Shown here in pieces: positions 12,346 through 25,468 of a stretch of DNA of 64,000 nt (its first letter is position 1; every line of letters begins with the position of its first letter). The translations under genes and the position numbers were made by a program. The notes beneath the pieces are model-generated. The model saw only the letters and a list, made by a program, of their open reading frames with translations. It made no database searches and was not told where the DNA came from. Source of the DNA: Otis tarda (lineage: Eukaryota; Chordata; Aves; Otidiformes; Otididae); contig CM048553.1 in NCBI GenBank assembly GCA_026413225.1, forward strand, positions 24,862,501 to 24,926,500, given 5' to 3'.

Positions 12346-12678
12346 GTAAGTCTTTTAAGATGCATTAAATAGGCAAAGTCACTGTTTACAGTCAAAAGCT
12401 GCTTTTTAAGATTTCATGAGTTATTTATTTAAAAATCAGCAAACAAATTCAGGTCACCTCTTTATCCCGCTTAATTTAGGAAGGCAACTCTTCAAGTGGA
12501 TTTTCCGCCTGCGTTTTTCCTGCTGGAATCACCACCATCTTTTGCACTGAATCAGGAAAAATGAGAAAACGGGAAAGGCTGAACTTAGTTCATGTGATAT
12601 TTTAGATTAATCTGTCACGGCAGGGTATCCCACAGTGCTTCCCAACCCCCCAGCTCCATTGCAAAACAAACATCTCAC

Positions 12679-12726
12679 CTCAAGAAAGCCCCGCAGCAGG
12701 TTAAAGGGGGAAATTACTCTTTTCAC
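12679..12726 (-). other. Candidate 48-bp microexon, minus strand
   Basis: The minus-strand acceptor TTTTAATTTTTTTTCTATAG ends at 12727, and the donor CTTGAG|GTGAGA starts at 12678. The 48 bp between them is a multiple of three and is open in the frame that starts at the first base, reading VKRVISPFNLLRGFLE. Symmetric short exons of this kind are common among alternative neuronal microexons, but the peptide is not recognised. A chance pairing of sites is quite possible. Confidence 0.22.
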
Positions 12727-15700
12727 CTATAGAAAAAAAATTAAAACCCAGTCACAGGCTGCATGTTGTGGTCAAGTTTTCTCCATTTTTCCTCAACAAC
12801 AGCCATGTATCATCAAGTTCTCTGGGATAAATTATAGCTGGTCTCCAAAGCTTACCCCCCACCTCACTGGGGAGTCAATGATTGTCCTGATGAATTACTC
12901 ATCTACCCTGTTAGCCATCTGTAACGAAGATCATTTGTGGGCGTTGCTATGTCCATAGTGAGAAAACTACATTTTAGAGGAGTACAAATAATATCTCCTT
13001 GCCATAGGCAGCTTATGGCGTAAACTAAGTGAATACACACAACACCAGCATAGCAACAGGCTGGGAGGAAATTTGAGAGGAGAGATCAGGAGGAAATACT
13101 GTTCCTGGAAAGTAGGTTTCATAAATAGAGCAAACAACATATTTCTCTAATTCCTCATGAATCTTCTGACTTAACTTTGATGCTAGTGAGGCTGCTGCTG
13201 AAGCAAGTTAACAAGAAAACAGGAAAAATTTATTTTGTATTTGAAATTTCAAGGAAACAAAACCAGTGGACTTTTGGCCAGGTGCAATTTACTGTTTAAA
13301 CTCCTCTGCTTACTTGCACAGCAAACTACGTTGATATGGGCTCATACTATTGTTAGCTTGGTGCATCAGTAGGATTTTGGGAGCATTACCTCATTTCTGT
13401 TTTGCCTCAAACCTCCAAAATGATGTTTATAAGTTTAATACTTGCAGAGTCTGAGCTGAGATGGCTCCTTTCTGGCAGGAAGAGGTGAGGGAGGGTCTGC
13501 AAGGGCAGGGGAGGCAGGCAGGGTGCACCCCTCATGTATACTTATATATGCACAGCAGTGCAGCTGCAGCTGCACGTGAGCTTATGCTGATGCTTTTCTT
13601 TCTCCACTAAACACCACATAAGCTTTGTGTCTGTAATTAGCAGCTAGAGCTGTGTGATCTCTGGGTATCAGCACCAGCAGATTAATGTTTGCCCTGGGTT
13701 TGACTGTGCCCAGATACAGAGAGGTCATGCATGGGAGGAACAGCGGGCAACCGCTGGTCCTTATATCTGCTCATATGTGCTGCAGAGCCAAGTGTGTCTG
13801 GAAACAAGGGCTGTACTTGCAGTGTAGTGCTTGGAGAAAGCGACTCTGTGAATGTGGGTCCATGGGATGAAGTCAGGGATGAGAGAAGACAGAGACCTGC
13901 AGGGTTGATGGAGATGCATCAACTCCTCTCTTACAGCAAAGCACGGGGACGCGTGGTTAACAAGCCAGGACTCACTGATGCAAATTGTCTTATGGAGTGC
14001 AACTTCTTCCTTAGGTTATACAGCTTTGTGCTGCCTGTCACAACATAAAGGTCTAAACTGTCCCTTTTTATACTACACCTGTTCTCATGCAAATAATGAA
14101 GTAGAGTGATAGCATAATTGAAATATTTATTGTCCCCCTGAATAAAAAAAAAGAGAAAACTCTCAGAGAAGTCTTAAACTCCAGCTTAAATACCCATGCC
14201 CACTTCAGTTAAGAGGTGTTTTCCAGAACCTGAATGTACCTACTTTCACAGCAACCCATGCACTTCTCAGGTAGCTGGAGCTGATGGATGCTGCTTGCTA
14301 CAGCATGTGGTGTATGGAAATACACACAAGCCCTCATCTATTTTAGCACTAAGTCTGCTTCTACAGCTTGAATCTCTTCATTTGGCACTGAACACAAAAA
14401 GGGACAATTCATATTTATATTCTGCTGGCTCAATGACAGTAGAAATGGTCTGTGGGTGATGAAAGTGGTAAGATGACAATGTCTTCAACCACCTCAGTCC
14501 CACCTGGAAGAGGTTGTCTGTCTGCTCTTCTTTCTCACGGCTCAGATGTCAGTGCACTTACCCAGACTGCAGGAAATCAAGATGCAGGTTCTATTCTGAG
14601 CAGATTTAAACTCATATTGCAAGAGATTTCCTACCCTTTTGGTGGCGGCCTTCCTTCTTTCTAAAAATTGCACATTCACTAGGCAAAAGAAAGAGAAGAA
14701 CTCTGTATCGTAATGGTCCCAGTGCCTGTTTATGTTAGATAACCATCAAAGTGGAGCTGGTGTCCAAGTCTCCAACAGCCAAGACCTATATGTGAAGCTC
14801 TAGAGGCTTTCTCAGATTAGTGCCTGTGTTCTGGCCTGATGTGAAGGTATCCCTCCTTGTAGATTGTCAAAAGGACAAAAGGATAGGGCAGCTTTGATGG
14901 CATAGGTGTGAGGGTTCAAATCACCCTCAAACTGGAGAAGAACCCAGAACTTGGGTCTTCTGAGGCCTCACTAATCACTGAACAGGTGGATTAAGTGACC
15001 AGTATGGTAACTAGTCACATCACATGCACACCCCGCTGTGGATATAGTCCTTTACTTTAAGGTAGTTCTTATATATTGGCGTTTTATAAGTTTGCTAAAA
15101 CAGCACCAGCTGTGATCTATACTAGTCTGAGCATTTTAATGACTTTTGGCTAAACCTTCATAGCTAATAGTTAAACTGCCAAATGTTCCATAAAACAAAT
15201 ATGCAAACAATTTGCTAGTTAATCATCTATCATGAATGGACGTACGCAGCTGCTGAGATATATAATTGCTGTTTCATCAGGGTTGGTACTTTATTTACAT
15301 AATTCCCTTACAGATTTTAACATAGATTTTTTTTTTTTTCAGAGAAACACAGGGAGCAAGAAATGCTAACATAATGTCTCATTAAATGCAGCATGTTAAA
15401 GAGACAGTTCTGGTCACAGCTGGTGGATAACAATAGTGATTTTCTTTGATGTATTTTTAAAAATAATTGAAATTTGAATATCTGCATATTTATATATATG
15501 CATATATGTGCATGCATTATTATATACTTATACAAAATATTTGTATGTAGAATAGGCATACAAATGTTTGTGTTAACATATTCAAATTAAGATCTGTTAA
15601 AAGTGCATAAAATAGGTCTTTATGCAAGTGAGAAAGATAAAACATGAGCAATAAAATATAAATCAGCATTTTTTTCTTTGATTCTGTTCAGTATTTTTGA

Positions 15701-18700
15701 TTAAAGAGAATATCAGCTGCAGATAGAATCCAAGCCATATAAATTAATATGTTTTCTGGAAAAGCATATTAAGTGGTTTAGCAGGTTTTTTTTGTTGTTG
15801 GTTTCAGTTTTGGTTTTGTTTTCAGAAAAATCCCAATTAAAAATGGAGTAACACAACTTACTAGTGTTTTCTAGTAAAAGCGTTAGAGAAAAGTGATTGA
15901 TACCTTTCTGATCTTATACCTCCTTTTCTTTGTCAAGCTCTAGAGAGCTGATAGAATTACTCTAAGCGTAGAAAACTTTAATGCCAAAATGATGGCTACT
16001 CCAATTGTAGAAATAACACTAGCAAGGAGAGTACCTGCAATACCCAGGGCTGCTTTCCTTGAGGTATTCTTTTATTTGAGTGGAAACCCACACATACTGA
16101 CTGGATATTGACAGTATTTGTATCGGAGAAGCAAGGTATGGAGAGTAAGAAAATACAGCATGTGGTTTGTAAGGTATTTTTTTTAAAGTTTGGTTTGTCT
16201 GCATTTGCTCTCTTTTCTATGCTCTGTTTTTTTCCAGATCCAGGTATGAAAGCTGGGAACAGGTTCTAGAAGATGATTTCTCATTACTTTAAGCGTTATA
16301 TTCACGCCTTCGGGAAGCAGTTTAAGCATTCTCCTTCAAAAACTGTGCCATGAGGCAGCTGCAAAATGTCTGGACTCTCCGAATGCAGCAGTATGGTTGA
16401 TTGGCTTGGTAGTTCTAGCTTTTGTGTGAGTCTAGACTTCGGGGTTATTTACAAGGAAGATATTTACATTCCTCTGTTTTGCCTTTTCACTGGCAAAATG
16501 TTTCATCCTGATTCTTGAACTCCCCCTGCAATAACAAAATATTAAATTAGCTTCAGAACAATGCTGGAAGAAAACCATTGGAAAACATGGTTTATTTTAC
16601 CGAACAGTAGAGCCAATAGCTCTGCTTTTTATTTCTTCCCTTACCAAAGCTTTTTGATTTTCATCAGAAAGCGCTGTCTTTCAAATGGGAGGTGAAAGCA
16701 GTCTGCAGCTCCCAACTGCTCTCTGCCTCTTAGGTAGAAAACTTAATTTCAACTGAAGCTGATTTCTGTACAACTATCAAAAAAAATGTGTGTTTCACTC
16801 CCTTTCAGTCATTACAACCTGATCTGGATTCAAAAAGTAGAATAGAAGGTAAAGGGTTCTGTATCCTACTCTGTTATTTCCACATACCTAACTTTAACGT
16901 GGTGATCTCTAAATTACATGCCTGTAAGGCCAGACACTTGGCACTACAAAACAATGCCAGTTTGCTCAGTTTGACTTTAATCTGGCCTCTTTGAAAATAT
17001 TCCTCATTACAGTCTTCAAGAGTATGATTGTTCTGTTTCTTGGCTTCCCATTAGGTCTACAGCTCTGCTACTTTCTGCTGCTCCTGGTCCCAGACCCCAT
17101 GCGTTTGCATTTCTGAAAATTTGGGAGGTTTTTTTGCCACCTCTCTTCTTTGATCTCATGAAAATGTCATCTCTCCCTACAAAAACTTGGGGGCCATTTT
17201 ATATGATCATTAACATTATGATAGCATTTTATAGATCAAAAAAAGCAGCTCTTTGGGACTTCTTTTGCAATGGAAAGCATTCGTGATTCATGGCAACTCT
17301 GATATGGAAAATGAGAACCATAGACTGAAACCATGCTGCAGCACCTTGTGTGACCAATAGACATTTTTCCATGTCTGGATGAAGCAATCCTTCACAACCC
17401 CTCATCCACTCACCAGCTTTCATGCTCTGAGCAGTGCCCATCCTCTGCTCTGAGCAAATACATTTCTTAGCCTAATTTCTTCCCTTTTTGAAAAATGAAA
17501 AGCTGAAAGTGTTCAAGTCATTGTCCTGACCATCTCAGGAGGGATAAAAACCCCATGTTTTTGGTAGTGGGTGACCTGAAGCAACCAATGGCAATAGCAT
17601 ACCGGGGGAGCTGTCTCCTGAAAGGACTGCCATGCTGTTTTTATCAGTGGTTTCACAGGTATTTGATGATAGCAGACTGTTGAGGCTTAGGTCTTGGGTC
17701 CTGTGCTGGGGAAAGTGTCTTACAGACTAGCGCTCCCCTTTCATCCTTCCCCCCCATTTATCTATGGCACCTTTGCTGCCGTCTCCTGCCACTTGTCTCC
17801 TTCCTCTTCTGCTTCTGCTTCTCATTAGTCAGAAGAAATACAGCTGGCAGCTGGAGTCCTGGGAAGGACCTCTTTATCCAGTATGCTCTCACATGCTGAG
17901 GCTTTAAAGTTGCAGAGCTGGCAGTCAGAGACGTTTGCATTGCTGAGCCTCCCAGTCCCCATCTGAAGTAGTTCCTCCTGGGCCCACATGGACAAAACAA
18001 TATTTTTTTTCCTCCCCCCACCAACCTCATTCTTGGAGCCATGAGAATTACTTTTGCTGAAAACTTCTCCTAGAAAATCAGCCAGAGCCAGACACCCAGC
18101 ATGATTTTCCTCAGTGCTTAAAGATGGTTATAAAGGAAGAGTTCTAAGCAGCTGCAAATCAGATCTTCTACCATCTCTAACAAAAAGTTTGAGAGAGTGA
18201 GGGCACATCTCTCCTGACCTGTCCAAGCTACCAGGTACTGAGGGATTGACTGACTACCAAAGTAAGTCTTCAATATAAGGCATGCTTGTGGAAGTGGTTT
18301 TATAGGTCCTGCAGACAAAATGTTCTAATTTTTATTTTTCTTTGTAAGGCAATGATTTCATTCCTTTCAGTTTGTCGAGCAGAAATATAGACTTGAACCT
18401 TCAAGTCCTATCTCCTTTATTTTTTTATCTTAAGCTGGTGGGTCAAACTTTTTCCTTTAATGCACCCACCAAGTTCCACTAATGTCAGCTTTCCTTCAGA
18501 GGATGAAATAATATGATTTAGTCCTCGAAAGCAGACCTCAAAGTCAGAGACTTTTATAAGCATGCTTCTTAGACCAAAGGCTTTAGCAGGTGGAATCTAC
18601 GGATTTTATTACGAGGAGCTTGACATGGAGTGGAATCTCTGAGCCATGACAATGTGCCCTTTCTCTCAGCCAGGCTGTCATCAGATGTGGTGGATGCTGA

Positions 18701-21455
18701 GCTACAGGTCCTCTGCCTTTGTTCCAGCTGATACTGATGGCTGTTAGCCTGCTACCAAGCAAGCTATGAAACACAAACCTTTCAGCAAATATCTTTGACA
18801 GTAAATATTTTTTGTAGAATTAAACTGTGGGTGAGGTATGTAATACTAAGAAAAGTGTATTCAGGATGAAACAAATTTAAATACCTATGGGGTATTTAAG
18901 TGTTTATATGGTAATGAGGGAAATGACTACTTTATAATCAAAACCATACACTGCATTGCATGCTTACATACTAGACTGTTGCCTAAATGAAGAAAAAATA
19001 ACTTTAAAAAAGGCAGTGGGCTACTATCCATTTATAGACTCTACAAACTTCAAAGTGTATTTCTGCTGCTTTATGAAGGCTTATTTTACATTAAACACTT
19101 TTTAGCAGTCATTTATTACTGCATACGTCTGTGTTAATAGAAACAACTGTCATCAAAAAATGAAAAATAGATCCTAATGGCTACATGTAATAGTCAATGG
19201 GAATGTTCTGAGTCTTAATTGTGGTTAATATTAAAAGATTTCACTTTCTTCTCTCCTAGATCTTTTCTGTTCTTTACAGTAACATCAGACTTCTACAGAC
19301 CAGCACCAAATAACACATAATAACCCTCAGCTGTTGCAAACACAGGTAGCTTCATTAAATCTCTGGAGCATGGCTGATTCCTCTTAGCAGTGCATCTCGA
19401 ATAAGTGTATCCAGTGTCAGGTCATTGTAAATCTTCCAAAAAACAGCCAGCTTTGTTTCTCCTTCACTGTGTAGAGAACAGAGCTCCAGGTGCAGCAGAA
19501 AGAAAGCATTTTTCTCTTTTCTAAAGAACAGTGTTGTTTGCATTAAATAATTTTTATAAGTAGGCAGTCAGTCCAGGAGAGCATCTTTGTATGGCAATTT
19601 TGCTCTTAGTCCGGACAAATCACAATTCTGAGCTCAGCTGTTGCCAGGCAGTGCCTGTCCTGTAGGTGTGTTTAAGTGTGCTAAGCTGCATCTCTTGCGC
19701 TCCTTCTTTCCCCAAGTGTGCGGCGATGTTTGCTGATGACCAGGGAAAGGGCTTTTCTGCAGCTGAGGAAACTGCTTGCTGCTGTCAGCCCTTTAGTTTG
19801 GGGTCCCTCTGGATACAGCTCCCCATCCCCAGGAGCAGCAGCACCGAGTGGTGCCTCTTCCACTCTCCCTCACACTCCCTGCACATAAAGGAGGTGGGAG
19901 GCCACACTGCAAGGGGACACAGGGCAAGACCAAAGTAGTAGCAATGATGTGCTGCAGCTTGTGCAGAGCAGATGTCTGTACTTCCTCCACCTGGGAGAGA
20001 ATAGGAGGATTCAAGGTGCCTCGCGAAGGAACAAAGCTGTACACAAAGCCATTGCTAAAGGAACTGCTGAGAAAGGTCATGTTGCATTGTCGGCTGCCTA
20101 CACAGTGCAAAGAGCTGGACACAGGTTTGTGGCCATCAACCCACATTTGTTGTCAAGGGTCCTGAAGAAAACTAACCCCACTGCTCTCCTTTTCTTCATT
20201 TTTATCCTGATCTGATTTCCAGTCAGTCCCCTTCTACAGTGACCTCTATCATAGGTTCGATTTCTTCAAAATGACAGCTTTAAAGCACTACAGAATCCCC
20301 TAATAATAAAAACTGTTATAGAGCCCTGTGAAAACTGTGTGTAATCCTCATTCAGTTTCTTCCCTGTGCAATCACTGCCTTACCTAAGGTTACAGATTTC
20401 AGAAGATGTTAGGAGGTACTTTACCTACAGTTGTCTAAGAGGGCTGGGAGAATATAGTCCATCCCATTTCATCATAGCATTGTTCTGTGGTGGACATTTC
20501 ACACCTCAGCATTTTATTAGGCACAACACACATAGGTTCACCAGTGAACTCTTTCTGGGGAACATTTCCTAGTATAAGCCTGGGTATGAGCAAAAAAGCT
20601 ATAGGTAGGGAATTGCCAACAAGACAAGAGGAATGGGATACTATCAATACTCACAATTCACAACAATAATAGAAAAACATAATTAATTTTATGGCAGGCA
20701 TTGCATAGATGCAGCTAGAAATTGGAGTTTAAGACATGGAAAGCATTGCATTATATTTCTAGCATTAGAAGGCGTAACTGGCTTGCTCTTAGCTCTGACG
20801 TAGGAAGTTACACTCTTCATGTCTGGTGTGATCTTACTTTTGTCAGCTGTGAACGGCAGGACTGTGTGGGTGTGCATGTCTTCTGAAAGCAGGCACTCCT
20901 CAAGAGCTGACCTGCTTCCAGATTGCGCTTTTTTTACTGTTGTTTACATTCTTGTGCAGATAATATTTATGTTAATATAGAAAAAAAATGAAGACTGGTT
21001 TTGTTAAAATTATAGACCCACAGTGTGAGTAGTGAATTCAATACTCCAGCCACCTTTCCATCCTCTCCATCCTCCATCCCCCAAAATGTACTAAGTGCAT
21101 GTGTCGTCTCTAGTGCTGGAGACTTTGTTATTCATTTCCTGCAAATCTACTGTTTCATTGTTATTATTATAAAATGTTTTCCATTACTAGAGGTCGCCTC
21201 TGTGCTGATGGTCAGAAAGAGGCGCTTTTTTTTTCTGCAGCCACATTGACTTCTGTTCAGCAGCACAGTCCTTATGCTCCACCATTTCCTGTGAGCCCCA
21301 AAATGGTTGCTGGCTTGGGTTGTCAGCAAGCATGAGGTGGATCATGGAATGTTATGAGAATTTCTGAGTTTGAGCCTCAACAGGCCAAAGGGAAAGGAAA
21401 GCAAGGGGAGAAAATTCTGCTGCTTTTGTATCAGTTCCTTCACCCTCTGTCACAG
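12727..21455. other. Long unique stretch, no gene recognised
   Basis: No coding exon, RNA gene or named repeat is recognised in about 8.7 kb. Noted features are the E-box trio at 13561-13578, a T-run at about 15327-15339 followed by CAG, and alternating TA/TG-rich DNA at about 15480-15545. GC-richer patches lie at about 17700-17990 and 19690-20160. The ORFs at 19666-20215 overlap on both strands in several frames and show no shared family motif. Confidence 0.55.
13561..13578. promoter_or_regulatory. Three abutting E-boxes
   Basis: CAGCTG, CAGCTG and CACGTG follow one another with no spacer. E-boxes (CANNTG) bind basic helix-loop-helix dimers. CAGCTG is preferred by myogenic and neurogenic factors, and CACGTG by Myc/Max, USF and CLOCK-type factors. 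The first two boxes also form the core of an 18-bp perfect palindrome at 13558-13575. The order of the motifs is directly visible; regulatory activity is inference. Confidence 0.4.
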
Positions 21456-21557
21456 TGTAAAAAACCTACTGTGCTTACAAGCAGGACAGCAATACAACCT
21501 CTTTCACAGCATCCACACCATCTCTTTTTATTCTCTCACATGTGTCTGTGTGCCCAG
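21456..21557 (+). other. Candidate 102-bp phase-0 exon, plus strand
   Basis: A strong acceptor (TCCTTCACCCTCTGTCACAG) ends at 21455, and a consensus donor, CCCAG|GTAAGC, starts at 21558. The 102 bp between them is open for 34 codons in frame with the acceptor and contains a second possible acceptor (CCTCTTTCACAG) partway. The translation is unremarkable and matches no family I know. Open sequence of this length is common by chance, so this is a splice-consensus hypothesis only. Confidence 0.22.
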
Positions 21558-21656
21558 GTAAGCCATGTCTGCTTTCTATCTCCGGAGACACACTTGGTTC
21601 ACTTCTGTTCATCAGTGTCAGAGTTGGTGTTGCTTTAATGGGTTTAAAAGCACCTT

Positions 21657-21678
21657 CCCCCCGCCCCCCCCCCCCCCC
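21657..21678. repeat. Poly-C/poly-G tract
   Basis: Six C, one G and fifteen C form an almost pure homopolymer on the plus strand. The complementary G-run could form a G-quadruplex and is likely to be length-polymorphic and prone to sequencing error. It lies 3' of the candidate exon at 21456-21557. No family is implied. Confidence 0.9.
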
Positions 21679-24600
21679 GTTCTTTCTGTACTTCCTGGTT
21701 AGGGATTGAATCAGAAGTACTGAAATGCTTCCCAAGAGATATCCAGTAACACACTGATGCCTTTCCAAGACTCCGCTGCCAGTAAGAGTCAGATGGACTT
21801 TGGGCCAATATCAATGTTTACAGATTCTTGAGTGAGCTGAACTGAATTTGTCAACCTGAGCTGTCTTACGTTCACTGCAACACTTGTCTATATAAAGCCA
21901 CTTTTAGCTCTCTGGCACTCATGACTTCTTATATCTTGTCAGTCATTACAGCACACCTCTCACATTGGAAGGACTGACAGAAAAAATGGGCTTTGATCAT
22001 GTGAGACAGTCATTTTTCAATGGGAAATTAAGGCAACACAAGGTACTGGGTGTGACTCACTGCTTAGATGTAAACATCTAAAATAGGTCAGAGCTAAAAC
22101 TGTGCCAATTATCCTGGGCTCCCTTGCTAGTCTAGGGCGCAATCTGCCTCACCCTAAAGCAGGCGTCAGAAACTGGCCAGCTCATCAGGTCCCAGCAATT
22201 TCTCTCCGCCGGCCACTGCGGCAAGGCAGGGTTGCTAGCTCAGATTTCCAGTTAGATGAGATGAATCCTAAAAAATAAAACTGTGGAAAGCTATCTTCTG
22301 GTAAAGAGTTTGGTGAGCCAGTACACTGAGAAGCAATTAATAGTGACTCTTTGGGGATTTATTTTCTCTCCCACCCACTTCCTTTTTTTCTGTCCTCAGC
22401 TATATGGTTATAAATAGAGATGAGTCGTTGAGTGTCTGAAGCAGTCACTTATCAGTGTCATCTCACTGAAGTGTACAATTAATTTCTGTTTCAAAAATGC
22501 CAGTGGATTGTAATTTTCTCATTGTGACTGAACAACTGCAAAACATTTATTAATGTGTGCACTGGTGTACACAGGCAGTTAGCAGCCGTGTATGAGCATA
22601 CTCACCACATTCATCTCCCAGTCTTCCTGTAAGGGTCAGTCTGAAACATTAGTTCACTTCAGCTCACATAGAATGGATTATCGCTTTCCTCCCCTATTTT
22701 CCCATTTGTGAACTTCATTATTTCCCCATGGGAAACACAAGTTAGGAACCTGGTGGTGCTGCAAGACTGGGTGATGGCAGCCTCTGCCTCCTGCTCACCC
22801 CAGCAATGTGGGAGCGACCCAGGGCTAGACGCTGCACGGGCAAAGCGAGCTCTGCTGTGGAAGTTTCTTGTGTCATCTTCACCTAAGAAGATGGATCTAG
22901 ATGTGTGTGAGCCTGAGCAAGGTAGAAATTACCTTAGAGGTCCAACAGGCATGGTAAAAATACTCTGACGGGTAAAACGATGTTGCCTTTCTGTTACAGC
23001 CTTTCCTTCCTTGCATAACTCATTGTGGCAAAGCAAATAAAAACTGATTGGAAATATGATTATCATTGATCTTTAACTGTTCCTGACACTACAAATCAAG
23101 ATTGGGAAGCTCCATGAGTACTAAATAATCTAATATATGCATTCTGTCTCATTGCACTTTTTCTTAATCCATTTTCCTGGGATAACAGGTCAAGAACATC
23201 ACAAAGTGTGGGGGAGTGCAATCAGCTGGATCATTGAACTCACATTCTTCAGTTACAAAATCTGAGAGTAAAGAACACAATAAATAAAGGCAGTAGATAA
23301 TAATAATTATAGCAATAATACAGCTATAGTGATTTCCAAAGGAGCAGAAGTTCCATTTTTCACTTTGCATTTGCTGCTCCCACTGAAGGCAGTGTGAAGT
23401 ACAAAACAGGTTTACTAAAGATAGATCATGCTGAAATAGCATGACATCCTTCCTTGACAAGGTAATAGGTTTGCTTTAAACAACAACAACAAAAAAGATT
23501 TTTAACAAAAGAATTTGTTAAAAAATAAAATTCGTAAAAAAGATTTTTTAAAAATTGTAAAACAGAAAAATGAACAAGGAAATTAGGTCTTTGTAACAGA
23601 GAAAGAAATTGAAAAATTTAAAATTACTGAGCTTAGCACTGCCTGTACTGGGAAGGTTAGGTCACTCTCTGAAATGGTCTTTTAGAGTTACTGACTGCAT
23701 TTCAGTGTCCCTTTTGTACTGCAGTATTTAGGCATCTCTTTCCCCTTCTGTTGATTGGCATCCAGTTGATAACTGCAGTAGGTATCATATAGGCATGTGT
23801 AGCAACAGGAGGAAAATTATTACACTGAGGTAAGAAGACAGAGGAGAACATAACTTTCAAATGCCTATACCGAGGGCCTCCTACTCCCCATTCCATTAAA
23901 TATTTCATGACACATACCAGTTGCTGGACTGGTTCTTTATCTGGTGAAGTGGCAACTTTCCAAGTTCATTTTGGAGTTTGCTGTCACTTTTGACACCACT
24001 CAGAAGACACCTCCAGTCTTCTTGCTGGAGCTCATCCTTGAGGGCCTTTTACATTTTTTTAAATGGAGTCATCCAAATTAGGAAAGAAACAAGACCATAG
24101 AGCTGAAGCAAACAGTCACACAGCTCAATGGCAAGATTCTGTAAGTACTGTGCAATTAGTTTGCAATTACTTTAAAGAAAATTCAGGCAAAGAGAAAAAT
24201 AAGTAAACATTGTGACTTACTGACACTGAATTTCTGCATAGGAGTAAAAGCTGTTAGAATGTATTTAATAAATAAACTCTTCTACAAAAAGTAATCATAA
24301 ACATGACAAGAAAAATTAAGAATATGAGCAAACAGAAGGATTCTAGAGTCTTTCTAGTCATAAAACCTGACACTCTTTTACACAACTGGTAGCAAGTTCC
24401 GTTTTTAGGCAAATGGCAGACTACTGAGAAATACTTTTTAATCACTCTTTCTTTTGTCATGTCTTTTTACAGATTCCATGTTATCTTTAGTTTCATAATC
24501 CAAACAACTGTAAGTTATTTGTACAACTATAAAATATAGAGTTTCTCTAATTTAAACAAACTGGACAGGAATCACAGACCTGTATATACATTTTACATTT

Positions 24601-24917
24601 GTCTGTCTATTTTTTTATGATGGTATCTAAAATAAAAAGATAATAAGTACATTTTCTAAAAAGTAGCTTCAGAGGGTTATAAGCTAGTAAAAAAATTAAC
24701 TCCTATTTTCTTAATAAGCATAAAATGGAAATTGTTTAGGGATTATGGATATTCTATAAGAAAATATCTTTTGCGGTCACTAAAAGCAGGAAAATAGCCA
24801 GAAACTGAGTAGTAATTGCACTCTCTCAGCTGCTCTGGTCTTCTCCAGCAGCTAGTAAGGAATTCCCATAATAAGTCATTACCATAATGGCCTTAGGTGG
24901 CTGGTTGGATGCAGATA

Positions 24918-24975
24918 GTGGGGAAATGCCTGTGGGGAAATGCCCTTCCAGACAGTGGGGATATGCCCTTCCAAG
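24918..24975 (+). repeat. Imperfect tandem triplication
   Basis: The core GTGGGGAWATGCC occurs three times, starting at 24918, 24932 and 24955. The last two copies extend into CTTCCA. The irregular spacing (14 and 23 bp) suggests local duplication with slippage and later change. It is not a recognised satellite. Confidence 0.75.
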
Positions 24976-25468
24976 CGAAGTCCTCAGCCCTCTAAAGGTC
25001 TTTGCTTCTGGCCATGAATGGAAAGCATTCAGCTGGAAGATTCTGAAAGATCTTATAAGATGTGTGGTGTTTTATCTGGCTGTCTAAACTGAGGTTAAAT
25101 GCTGCCAGTGTAACATTATTCATTCAAAGATTTCAAAACACTTTCTAGTGGTGAGATGGATAATTTCCTTCCCCTTTCCTTCACTGTTGCAAAAAAAAAG
25201 CCTCAAACAAAACCAAAAAATGGAGGTCCAGAGTTTAACTTACTCAAGCCTGAGTGGTGAAGACAATCATGTTCTCCTGAGTATTAGTTCTCTGTAGCCT
25301 ATTTCCCAGTGCTAATCCCATTCCAGTCATGAGGCATGATGCTAATGTTGGACAACAGCTAAAACAGGGATTCTGTGCTATTGGTGCTAAGCATCAGTTC
25401 AAATTCTTAAGCACTGACATCACAGAAGGACTCATTTGTCTTTTTGCCCTTTCAGTCTTAAACCATAA

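Larger units (their letters stand above)
21558..25468. other. Unique DNA, no gene recognised
   Basis: No gene is recognised. A poly-C tract lies at 21657-21678. The interval about 23480-23600 is A-rich with a (CAA)n start and two similar AAAAAAGATTTTT segments. A small imperfect tandem triplication is at 24918-24975. A possible minus-strand 21-bp microexon at about 22606-22626 (acceptor CCCTTACAG, donor TGTG|GTGAGT) is too short to judge. Confidence 0.5.

Noticed and set aside
15480-15545. TA/TG-rich stretch as a microsatellite
   Set aside because: Too irregular to define a repeat unit; ordinary AT-rich DNA.
19666-20215. Cluster of ORFs on both strands, one Ala/Lys-rich and reminiscent of a ribosomal or histone-like protein
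   Set aside because: No alignment of known ribosomal or histone motifs could be made by eye, and competing frames are equally open.
22606-22626. 21-bp minus-strand microexon reading EDWEMNV
   Set aside because: Splice sites are acceptable, but 21 bp carries too little information to separate it from chance.
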